DNA from: Propionicimonas sp.
GTDB taxonomy: Bacteria; Actinomycetota; Actinomycetes; Propionibacteriales; Propionibacteriaceae
Length of the DNA: 6,275 nucleotides
Direction: 5' to 3'
Assembly: GCA_031119515.1 (NCBI GenBank)
Contig: JAVHXR010000161.1
Coordinates: forward strand, 330-6,604
This document shows positions 1 to 5,622 of the stretch, one piece after another (position 1 is the stretch's first letter; each line of letters opens with the position of its first letter). The notes under the pieces were generated by a model. It did not search any database. It saw nothing but the letters and a program-made list of their open reading frames with translations, and was not told where the DNA came from. Made by a program: the position numbers and the translations under genes.

Positions 1-1314
1 GAGGAGATCCTGATGAGCGAGTCCCAGGAGAGGATGGCCGCCGTCGTCGAGCCGCGCAACGTGGACGCGTTCATGGCGATCTGCCGCAAGTGGGACGTCC
101 TGGCGACCGTGATCGGGGAGGTCACCGAGGGCGACCGCCTGGTGATCGACTGGCACGGCGAGACCGTCGTGGACGTCGACCCGGCGACCGTCGCGCACGA
201 GGGCCCCGTCTACGAGCGCCCGTTCGCCCGGCCGGACTGGATCGACCCGCTCAACGCCGACTCCGCCGCCGCCCTGCCACGGCCGAGCGAGCCCGGCGAC
301 CTCGCCGCCGACTTCCTGGCCGTCGTCACCTCCCCGAACCAGGCCGACAAGTCCTGGATCACCGACCAGTACGACCGCTACGTCCGTGGCAACTCGATCC
401 TCGCCCAGCCCGACGACGCCGGCATGCTGCGGCTCGACGAGGAGACCGGGCTGGGGATCGCGCTGGCGGTGGACTGCAACTCACGGTTCGCGCTGCTCAA
501 CCCGTACCTGGGGGCCCAGCTCGCGCTGGCCGAGGCCTACCGGAACGTCGCTGCCTCGGGTGCGGAGCCGGTGGCGATCACCGACTGCCTGAACTTCGGT
601 TCGCCGGAGGATCCTGCCGTGATGTGGCAGTTCTCCGAGGCCATCCTCGGCCTGGTCGACGGCTGCAAGGAACTGGGGACGCCGGTCACCGGCGGCAATG
701 TCAGCTTCTACAACCAGACCGGCGGCGCGAACATCCTGCCGACCCCGGTCGTCGGCATGCTCGGGGTGATCGACGACGTCGCAGACCGGCTCGGGTCGGG
801 GTTCCGCGAGGCCGGTGACGAGGTGTGGCTGCTCGGCACCACAGACGAGCACCTCTCGGGCAGCGCGTGGGCAGGCGTCGTCCACGACCACCTCGGCGGC
901 CTGCCGCCGGTGCCCGACCTCGACCACGAACTGCGGCTGGGCCGCGTCCTGGTGGCCGCGGCCAGGGCGCACCTGTTGCGCTCGGCGCACGACCTGGCCG
1001 ACGGGGGCCTCGCCCAGGCGCTGGCGGAGAGCTGCCTGCGCCACGGGCGGGCGGCGACGGTGCGACTGCCCGAGGGCGATCCCTGCGTCCAGCTGTTCTC
1101 CGAGACCCCCGGGAGGGTGCTGGTCTCGCTGCCGCCCGAGCAGGTCGCCGCCTTCACCGCCCTCGCCGGCGAGCACGGCATCGTCGCGGCGAGGATCGGC
1201 GAGGTGACGGACACCGGGTCGATCGAGGTCGCAGGGTTCACGGTGCCGCTGGACGACCTGCGGCTGGCCTGGCAGGCGCCCATCCCCGCCGCCCTGCAGG
1301 CCGCCGGCCACTGA
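1..1314 (+). CDS. purL: Phosphoribosylformylglycinamidine synthase, large subunit PurL (3' part, cut by window edge)
   Basis: This is the C-terminal 437 residues of PurL, the ATP-dependent synthetase subunit that converts FGAR plus glutamine to FGAM, the fourth step of cytoplasmic de novo purine synthesis. The reading frame is open from base 1 (EEILMSESQERM), so the ATG at base 13 is an internal methionine and the true start lies outside the window. Visible family motifs, numbered from base 1, are SGAEPVAITDCLNFG (186-200), TPVTGGNVSFYN (227-238) and AHDLADGGLAQALAESC (from 329), typical of the two AIRS-like halves of PurL. No glutamine amidotransferase domain follows; the protein stops at AGH. 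This therefore looks like the small actinobacterial/Bacillus type, about 740-760 residues in full, which by family knowledge works with separate PurQ and PurS. These would be expected upstream but are not visible. The frame shows no break. Confidence 0.96.
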   Translation, partial: EEILMSESQERMAAVVEPRNVDAFMAICRKWDVLATVIGEVTEGDRLVIDWHGETVVDVDPATVAHEGPVYERPFARPDWIDPLNADSAAALPRPSEPGDLAADFLAVVTSPNQADKSWITDQYDRYVRGNSILAQPDDAGMLRLDEETGLGIALAVDCNSRFALLNPYLGAQLALAEAYRNVAASGAEPVAITDCLNFGSPEDPAVMWQFSEAILGLVDGCKELGTPVTGGNVSFYNQTGGANILPTPVVGMLGVIDDVADRLGSGFREAGDEVWLLGTTDEHLSGSAWAGVVHDHLGGLPPVPDLDHELRLGRVLVAAARAHLLRSAHDLADGGLAQALAESCLRHGRAATVRLPEGDPCVQLFSETPGRVLVSLPPEQVAAFTALAGEHGIVAARIGEVTDTGSIEVAGFTVPLDDLRLAWQAPIPAALQAAGH

Positions 1315-1405
1315 CGTCCGGGCGTCCCGCCGGGTCGCGGGGCGCGCAGGGACGAGTCAGGGACGGATCGGGGTCCGCGGCGGCCCCCGGCAGCCCGCGT
1401 TCGGC

Positions 1406-1411
1406 AAGAAT
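1406..1411 (+). promoter_or_regulatory. Possible -10 element for the DUF4870 gene
   Basis: AAGAAT matches four of six bases of TATAAT and lies in a short less GC-rich patch 29 bases before the ATG. That would give a leader of roughly 20 bases containing the ribosome binding site. No convincing -35 element is visible, so this is a weak call. Confidence 0.25.
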
Positions 1412-1428
1412 GGGGGAGTCGCACGAGT

Positions 1429-1433
1429 GGAGG
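1429..1433 (+). promoter_or_regulatory. Ribosome binding site of the DUF4870 gene
   Basis: GGAGG is followed by a 7-base spacer and then the ATG at 1441. This is a strong Shine-Dalgarno sequence and fixes the start of the downstream gene. Confidence 0.8.
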
Positions 1434-1440
1434 ATCCGAC

Positions 1441-2631
1441 ATGAGCAACCACAGCCTCGAGAACCCCGAGAGCGTGAACGAGGACCTGTTCGCCCCCGAG
1501 CCGGCCGCCGCGCCCGAGCCTGACCCAGCCGACGCCGAGCCCACGGTGGCCACTGACGCCGAGCAGGTCGAGGCCGAGCCGACGGTCGTGACGGACGCGG
1601 AGCCGGTTGAGGCGGAGCCGACCGTCCAGGCAGAGTTCGAGCCGACGCCGGCGGAGCCCGTCGAAGCCACGGTGGTGGAGCCCGAGGTGGTGGAGGCAGA
1701 GCTGGTCGAAGCCGAACCGGTGGCGGCGGAAGTGGTCGACGCCGAGCTGGTCGACGAGCCGGCCGCGACCGGAGTCGAGCCGGGCGAGGCCGCCGACGCC
1801 GGACCTGCCGAGGAGCTCGCGCCGTCCGCGCTCGCCCTCGACGACGAGGTGGTGACCGAGCCGGTCGGCACCGACTTCACCGTCGACCCGGCCCCGGCGG
1901 AGCCGGTTGCCCCGGTTGCGCCTGCGGCTCCGGTTGCCCCCGCGACCCCGGTGCCGCCGGCCGCCGGCGGAAGCTTCCTGGACCTGCCGCCGATGCCCGA
2001 CCTGCCGTTCGACCTGCCGCCGGCGGCGAACGCCGCACCGGCCGCACCCGCGGCGCCGTCCTACCCGCAGGCCTCGGACTACCCGCCTGCCGCCGGCCCG
2101 TACGCCGCCCAGAGCCCGTATCCCGCCGCCGGCGGCTACGGCCAGCAGTCCGCGGCCCAGGCCTACGGCCACGGCGCGTCGCCGGCGGCGGGCTACGAGC
2201 AGCCCGCCCCGCCGCCCTACACCCAGCCGGCCCCCTCCGCCGCGCCCTACGGCGCACCGGTCGGCTACGGCGTCCAGCCCTACCAGCCGGTCGGCGCCGA
2301 CACGACCACCGCGGCGATGGCGCACTGGCTGCCTCTGGTGATCGGCCTTGTGAGCAGCGGAACGCTCGGCTTCCTGGCCCCGTTGATCATCATGCTGACC
2401 AAGGGCCAGCGGGACCCGTTCGTCCGGGCGAACGCGACCGAGTCGCTCAACTTCAACCTGACGGTGCTGATCGGCCTGATCGCCTCTCTGGTGCTCATGC
2501 TGGTCGTGGTCGGCCTGATCGGCCTGGTCGTGATCCCGATCGTGTGGATCATCCTGCAGATCCTCGGCGCGATGGCCGCCAACCGGGGCGAGGTCTACCG
2601 CTACCCGATCAGCATCCGCTTCGTGAAGTGA
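1441..2631 (+). CDS. DUF4870 membrane protein with long acidic, low-complexity N-terminal extension
   Basis: This 396-residue protein has an extended N-terminal half and a C-terminal membrane domain. Residues 1 to about 165 are very acidic (Glu/Asp with Ala, Val, Pro) and include two tandem 13-residue units, AEPTVATDAEQVE (32-44) and AEPTVVTDAEPVE (45-57), then a partial third. Residues about 155-285 are Pro/Ala-rich and then Tyr/Pro/Gly/Gln-rich. From about residue 288 the sequence (TTTAAMAHWLPL...) looks like DUF4870, a Tic20-like small membrane domain. It has a hydrophobic segment at about 296-319, the polar loop TKGQRDPFVRANATESLNFN, a long hydrophobic stretch at about 336-374 that probably crosses the membrane twice, and the usual ending YRYPISIRFVK. 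No signal peptide is seen, so the acidic tail is probably cytoplasmic (inference). The start is fixed by GGAGG seven bases upstream. The function is unknown. The gene lies between purL and purF with no evident purine role; the domain call is from memory of the family. Confidence 0.88.
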   Translation: MSNHSLENPESVNEDLFAPEPAAAPEPDPADAEPTVATDAEQVEAEPTVVTDAEPVEAEPTVQAEFEPTPAEPVEATVVEPEVVEAELVEAEPVAAEVVDAELVDEPAATGVEPGEAADAGPAEELAPSALALDDEVVTEPVGTDFTVDPAPAEPVAPVAPAAPVAPATPVPPAAGGSFLDLPPMPDLPFDLPPAANAAPAAPAAPSYPQASDYPPAAGPYAAQSPYPAAGGYGQQSAAQAYGHGASPAAGYEQPAPPPYTQPAPSAAPYGAPVGYGVQPYQPVGADTTTAAMAHWLPLVIGLVSSGTLGFLAPLIIMLTKGQRDPFVRANATESLNFNLTVLIGLIASLVLMLVVVGLIGLVVIPIVWIILQILGAMAANRGEVYRYPISIRFVK

Positions 2632-2804
2632 CCTGACTCGCGGGGACGGTTCCCAAACCGGTTCACGGGGACGGTTCCGGAGCCGGTTCACGGGGACGGT
2701 TCCGAAGCCGGTTCACGGGGACGGTTCCGAGACCGGTTCATTGGAACCGTCCCCGCGATTCGGGGGTGCTGTTCGGGCTGGCCGGCTGGCGGTTCGCCGG
2801 GGTG
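2628..2804 (+). repeat. Repeat element copy A (long form, four 25-bp units)
   Basis: The element begins with GTGACCTGACTC at 2628-2639, which includes the stop codon of the DUF4870 gene. It continues through the four-unit tandem array and the inverted arm GGAACCGTCCCCG (2743-2755), and ends with a tail containing GGGGGTGCTGTTCGGGCTGG. Bases 2628-2665 match 2831-2868 of copy B at 37 of 38 positions, and 2743-2783 match 2871-2911 at 40 of 41. Similarity then fades, about 15 of 21 to 2804. The stretch before 2628 and that before 2831 do not match, so the left boundary is sharp. Confidence 0.85.
2641..2740 (+). repeat. Tandem array of four 25-bp repeat units
   Basis: Four head-to-tail units lie at 2641-2665, 2666-2690, 2691-2715 and 2716-2740. 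Each has 13 invariant bases (CGGGGACGGTTCC), four variable bases (CAAA, GGAG, GAAG, GAGA in order) and eight invariant bases (CCGGTTCA), so 21 of 25 positions are identical in all four. The array is closed by TT and then GGAACCGTCCCCG, the exact reverse complement of the 13-base block. The 25-bp period is not a multiple of three and the array lies past a stop codon, so it is not coding. The core resembles dispersed GGGGACGGTTC-type repeats associated with REP/RAYT systems in other bacteria, which is from memory and untested. Confidence 0.92.
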
Positions 2805-2809
2805 GAGTT

Positions 2810-2830
2810 CCCCAGTGTCCGGCGCTGGGG
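2810..2830. other. Stem-loop between the two repeat copies
   Basis: CCCCAGTG (2810-2817) pairs with CGCTGGGG (2823-2830) in eight pairs, one of them G-T, around a 5-base loop TCCGG. It sits just before copy B. No T-run follows on the plus strand, so it could be a U-less terminator of the DUF4870 transcript or simply a chance GC-rich hairpin. Confidence 0.4.
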
Positions 2831-2932
2831 GTGACCTGACTCACGGGGACGGTTCCCAAACCGGTTCACCGGAACCGTCCCCGCGAATCGGGGGTGCTGT
2901 TCGGGCTGGCCAGCGGGTGGTCCGCCGCGATG
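2831..2932 (+). repeat. Repeat element copy B (short form, one 25-bp unit)
   Basis: This second copy starts 203 bases after copy A. It has the same left end (GTGACCTGACTC), one 25-bp unit at 2844-2868 with the variable bases CAAA as in unit 1, then CC, the inverted arm GGAACCGTCCCCG at 2871-2883, and the same tail to 2911, with weaker similarity to about 2932. Arms 2844-2856 and 2871-2883 form a perfect 13-bp inverted repeat around a 14-base loop. The element ends about 30 bases before the putative purF -10 box. No T-run follows the stem. Confidence 0.85.
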
Positions 2933-2962
2933 AACTCGGACGGTGCCCCGGCGTCCAACAGG

Positions 2963-2968
2963 TAGGAT
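2963..2968 (+). promoter_or_regulatory. Putative -10 box of the purF promoter
   Basis: TAGGAT fits the actinobacterial sigma-70-type -10 pattern TAnnnT. Seven bases separate it from the GTG at 2976, which is the distance expected from a -10 box to a transcription start. A leaderless mRNA beginning at the GTG is therefore plausible. No clear -35 hexamer is visible upstream, as often in this phylum. The alternative reading is that AGGA at 2964-2967 acts as a ribosome binding site for the same GTG on a read-through transcript. Confidence 0.5.
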
Positions 2969-2975
2969 GGATGCC

Positions 2976-4445
2976 GTGGCGCTTCCCCTGGATGAGTTCG
3001 ACCTGCTGGAAGCCGACCACCCTCCGCGCGACGCCTGCGGGGTGTTCGGCGTCTGGGCGCCGGGCGAGGAAGTCGCCAAACTCACCTACTTCGGCCTCTA
3101 CGCGCTCCAGCACCGTGGTCAGGAGTCCGCCGGGATGGCGGTCAGCAACGGCGAGCGGATCATGGTCTTCAAGGACATGGGGCTGGTGTCCCAGGTCTTC
3201 GACGAACCGGCGCTGAGTTCGCTCCGCGGCCACCTCGGGGTGGGCCACTGCCGCTACTCCACCACCGGGGCCTCCACCTGGAGCAACGCCCAGCCGACCT
3301 TCCGCGCCACCGCCGCCGACGGCGGGCTCGCCCTCGGCCACAACGGCAACCTCACCAACACCGAGGAGCTCGAGGCCTGGCTGGCCGAACAGGACACCGG
3401 CCAGGTGGTGCCGCGCAAGGACCGGATGGACTCGACCTCAGACACCGCGCTGCTGACAGCCCTGCTGTCGGCGTTCTCCGCCGACGGCCTCGAGGCAGCG
3501 GCGATGACGGTCCTGCCGAGGCTGCTCGGCGCGTTCTGCCTGGTGTTCTGCGACGAGAACACGCTGTTCGCGGCCCGCGACCCGCAGGGGATCCACCCGC
3601 TCGTGCTCGGACGGCTGGAGCGCGGCTGGGTGGTCGCCAGCGAGACCGCTGCCCTCGACATCATCGGTGCCACCCTGATCCGCGAGGTGGAGCCGGGAGA
3701 GCTGCTGACCATCGACTCCGACGGCCTGCGCAGCCAGCGTTTCACCGCCCCGGACCCGCGCGGGTGCATCTTCGAGTACGTCTACCTCGCCCGGCCCGAC
3801 AGCCTGATCTCCGAACGCCGGGTCCACTCCGTGCGCAAGGAGATCGGGCGGACGCTGGCGATGGAGGCGCCGACCGACGCCGACCTGGTGATCCCGACCC
3901 CTGAGTCCGGGACGCCCTCGGCGATCGGCTACGCCGAGGCCTCCGGCATCCCGTACGGGCAGGGGCTGGTCAAGAACTCCTACGTCGGGCGCACCTTCAT
4001 CGAGCCGAGCCAGACGATCAGGCAACTCGGCATCCGGCTCAAGCTCAACCCGATCCGCGACGTGATCGAGGGCAAGCGGCTGGTGGTGGTGGACGACTCG
4101 ATCGTCCGCGGGAACACCCAGCGCGCCCTGGTGCGGATGCTGCGGGAGGCCGGCGCTGCCCAGGTCCACGTCCGGATCGCGTCCCCGCCGGTGCTGTGGC
4201 CGTGCTACTTCGGCATCGACTTCGCCACCCGCGCCGAACTGATCGCGCCCGGCCTTGAGGTGGACGAGATCTGCCGGTCGATCGGCGCCGACTCGCTGGG
4301 CTACATCAGCCTGGAGGGCCTGGTGGCCTCGACCGGGATCGCGAAGAAGCGGCTGTGCACGGCCTGCTTCGACGGCGAGTACCCCGTGCCGATCGCGCCG
4401 GCCCGCGCGCTGCAACTGGAGTTGGAGGGCAAGTATGGCTGCTGA
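2976..4445 (+). CDS. purF: Amidophosphoribosyltransferase PurF (glutamine-PRPP amidotransferase)
   Basis: PurF makes 5-phosphoribosylamine from PRPP and glutamine, the first committed and feedback-controlled step of purine synthesis, in the cytoplasm. From the GTG at 2976 it has 489 residues. A propeptide of about 20 residues precedes the catalytic cysteine, Cys21 of CGVFGVW, which family knowledge says becomes the N-terminal residue after autocleavage. The class II glutaminase domain follows, with LQHRGQESAG and GHNGNLTN (121-128). The phosphoribosyltransferase domain carries the PRPP loop VVVDDSIVRGNT (370-381). Cys264, Cys410, Cys461 and Cys464 sit in contexts matching the four [4Fe-4S] ligands of the Bacillus subtilis enzyme. 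The start is uncertain: ATG 2967 overlaps the putative -10 box TAGGAT, and GTG 2943 lies further up. GTG 2976 fits a leaderless transcript. All starts keep the same mature enzyme. The gene overlaps purM by 11 bases, so the two are probably co-transcribed. Confidence 0.96.
   Translation: MALPLDEFDLLEADHPPRDACGVFGVWAPGEEVAKLTYFGLYALQHRGQESAGMAVSNGERIMVFKDMGLVSQVFDEPALSSLRGHLGVGHCRYSTTGASTWSNAQPTFRATAADGGLALGHNGNLTNTEELEAWLAEQDTGQVVPRKDRMDSTSDTALLTALLSAFSADGLEAAAMTVLPRLLGAFCLVFCDENTLFAARDPQGIHPLVLGRLERGWVVASETAALDIIGATLIREVEPGELLTIDSDGLRSQRFTAPDPRGCIFEYVYLARPDSLISERRVHSVRKEIGRTLAMEAPTDADLVIPTPESGTPSAIGYAEASGIPYGQGLVKNSYVGRTFIEPSQTIRQLGIRLKLNPIRDVIEGKRLVVVDDSIVRGNTQRALVRMLREAGAAQVHVRIASPPVLWPCYFGIDFATRAELIAPGLEVDEICRSIGADSLGYISLEGLVASTGIAKKRLCTACFDGEYPVPIAPARALQLELEGKYGC
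4424..4429 (+). promoter_or_regulatory. Ribosome binding site of purM, inside purF
   Basis: GGAGGG lies in the last codons of purF, five bases before the ATG at 4435. It selects that ATG over in-frame codons further upstream, and its position inside purF suggests translational coupling of the two enzymes. Confidence 0.75.
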
Positions 4446-5508
4446 GCAGGGCACGATCCCGGCCTACGCCGCAGCAGGGGTCGACATCGAGGCAGGGGAC
4501 CGCGCGGTCGAACTGATGAAGGCATCGGTGGCCCGCACCCGCCGGCCGGAAGTACTCGGCTCGCTCGGCGGCTTCGCCGGCTTCTTCGACGCCGCCGCGC
4601 TCGCCCGCTACGACCATCCGGTGCTGGCCACGTCCACCGACGGGGTCGGGACGAAGGTCGCGATCGCGCAGGCGATGGGCCGCTACGACACCATCGGCTT
4701 CGACCTGATCGGCATGCTCGTGGACGACCTCGTCGTCTGCGGCGCCGAGCCGCTCTTCGTCACCGACTACATCGCGTGCGGCAAGGTGTACCCGGAACGG
4801 ATCGCCGCGATCGTGGACGGCATCGCCCGCGCCTGCCAGGAGGCCGGCGCCGCACTGCTGGGCGGCGAGACCGCCGAACACCCCGGCCTGCTGGGGCCCG
4901 ACGAGTTCGACATCGCGGGAGCCACCACAGGGGTGGTCGAGAAGGCGCGGATCCTCGGCCCGGAACGGGTGGTCGCCGGGGACGTCGCGCTGGCGCTGGC
5001 CTCCTCCGGCCTGCACTCCAACGGCTACTCGCTGGTTCGCCACGTCCTGCTGGAGCGGGCCGGCTGGTCGCTGGACCGGCACGTCGACGACCTCGGTCGC
5101 AGCCTCGGCGAAGAACTCCTGGAGCCGACCCGGGTGTACGCGAGGGCATGCCTGGCACTCGCCGCGAACTGCCAGGTGCACGCCATGAGCCACATCACCG
5201 GTGGCGGACTGGCGAACAACCTCGGCAGGGTGGTCCCGGCCGGGCTCGAAGTGGTGCTCGACCGCGCCAGCTGGACCCCGCCGCCGGTGTTCGGGCTGGT
5301 CCAGTCCGTGGGCGGGCTGTCCCAGCCCGATGTCGAGTCCACCCTCAACCAGGGCGTCGGGATGGTGGTGCTGCTGCCTGCCGACCAGGTGGAGGCGGCA
5401 CGGTCGCTCCTGGCGGGTTTCGGCGTCGAATCGTGGCTGGCGGGGCAGGCGCAGGCGGCTCCCGGGCCGGGCTCAGCGAGGCTCGTCGGCGCCCACGCCG
5501 ACCGGTAG
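4435..5508 (+). CDS. purM: Phosphoribosylformylglycinamidine cyclo-ligase PurM (AIR synthetase)
   Basis: PurM closes the imidazole ring of FGAM in an ATP-dependent reaction to give AIR, the fifth purine step, and so uses the product of the PurL complex encoded upstream. The protein has 357 residues, close to the usual 340-360. Visible family motifs are STDGVGTKV (67-75), the FDLIGMLVDDLVVCGAEPLFVTDY stretch after it (quoted in part: DDLVVCGAEP), GGETAEHPG (143-151), DIAGATTGVVEK (159-170), SSGLHSNGYS (190-199) and HITGGGL (253-259). These cover the ATP-binding and dimer core of the AIRS family. The frame is open upstream to 4255, but that part is purF read out of frame; ATG 4435 with GGAGGG before it gives the normal N-terminus. 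The start overlaps the purF stop by 11 bases, which indicates an operon. The gene appears intact. Confidence 0.96.
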   Translation: MAAEQGTIPAYAAAGVDIEAGDRAVELMKASVARTRRPEVLGSLGGFAGFFDAAALARYDHPVLATSTDGVGTKVAIAQAMGRYDTIGFDLIGMLVDDLVVCGAEPLFVTDYIACGKVYPERIAAIVDGIARACQEAGAALLGGETAEHPGLLGPDEFDIAGATTGVVEKARILGPERVVAGDVALALASSGLHSNGYSLVRHVLLERAGWSLDRHVDDLGRSLGEELLEPTRVYARACLALAANCQVHAMSHITGGGLANNLGRVVPAGLEVVLDRASWTPPPVFGLVQSVGGLSQPDVESTLNQGVGMVVLLPADQVEAARSLLAGFGVESWLAGQAQAAPGPGSARLVGAHADR

Positions 5509-5517
5509 GCGAGTCCT

Positions 5518-5546
5518 TTTGCCCACGCCGCAAGATTGGGTAACCT
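5518..5546 (+). promoter_or_regulatory. Possible promoter of the DUF3073 gene
   Basis: TAACCT at 5541-5546 fits the TAnnnT -10 pattern. TTTGCC at 5518-5523, with a 17-base spacer, or TTGCCC at 5519-5524, with 16 bases, are partial -35 matches. The expected start near 5553 would give a leader of about 70 bases, in which AGCGG (5578-5582) and CCGCT (5588-5592) form a small 5-bp stem. The local drop in GC content supports a regulatory stretch, but read-through from purM is equally possible. Confidence 0.35.
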
Positions 5547-5622
5547 TGCCTGCACGAACAAATTCTGAACCAGACGAAGCGGCTCGACCGCTGTGAACAG
5601 GCGAGGGGGCTGACCCGGGACT

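Larger units (their letters stand above)
1315..1440. other. purL to DUF4870 intergenic spacer
   Basis: This 126-base GC-rich spacer contains a short direct repeat, CAGGGACG at 1347-1354 and 1358-1365. It also contains a possible stem, CGGGG at 1369-1373 with CCCCG at 1385-1389 and an 11-base loop, which lacks a T-run and is only a weak terminator candidate for purL. The start-proximal signals of the next gene occupy its right end. I see no small gene in it. Confidence 0.4.

Noticed and set aside
481..1880. Overlapping open frames on the minus strand opposite purL and the start of the DUF4870 gene
   Set aside because: They are Ser/Thr- or Arg-rich antisense shadows of confidently identified plus-strand genes, which follows from high GC content suppressing stop codons.
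1357..2691. Long open frame of 444 codons on the minus strand opposite the DUF4870 gene
   Set aside because: Its translation is dominated by Arg, Gly and Val low complexity, as expected for the complement of a GC-rich Glu/Pro/Ala-coding gene. It begins inside the 25-bp repeats and matches no family I recognise. The plus-strand gene has a ribosome binding site and a recognisable domain.
2641..2740. CRISPR array
   Set aside because: The regular repeat invites the idea, but the intervals between conserved blocks are only four bases, far too short for spacers. The invariant 21 bases make it a tandem repeat, and no cas gene is present.
2632..2975. Purine riboswitch or PurR operator upstream of purF
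   Set aside because: I see no purine-riboswitch three-way-junction core or a PurBox-like motif. The structure here is explained by the repeat element.
2738..3085. Possible small minus-strand gene of 115 codons across the repeat region and the start of purF
   Set aside because: Its translation includes the repeat units and the antisense of purF's N-terminal coding region, and it has no recognisable domain.
4255..4434. Upstream in-frame extension of purM by 60 codons
   Set aside because: This stretch encodes the C-terminus of PurF in another frame, including its cluster cysteines Cys461 and Cys464. Read in the purM frame it gives Arg/Ala/Trp-rich junk. ATG 4435 has a strong ribosome binding site.
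5535..5550. Possible DtxR/IdeR iron box (TTGGGTAACCTTGCC) before the DUF3073 gene
   Set aside because: It resembles only half of the palindromic iron-box consensus TTAGGTWAGSCTAACCTAA as I remember it and lacks the dyad symmetry, so a -10 box reading is simpler.
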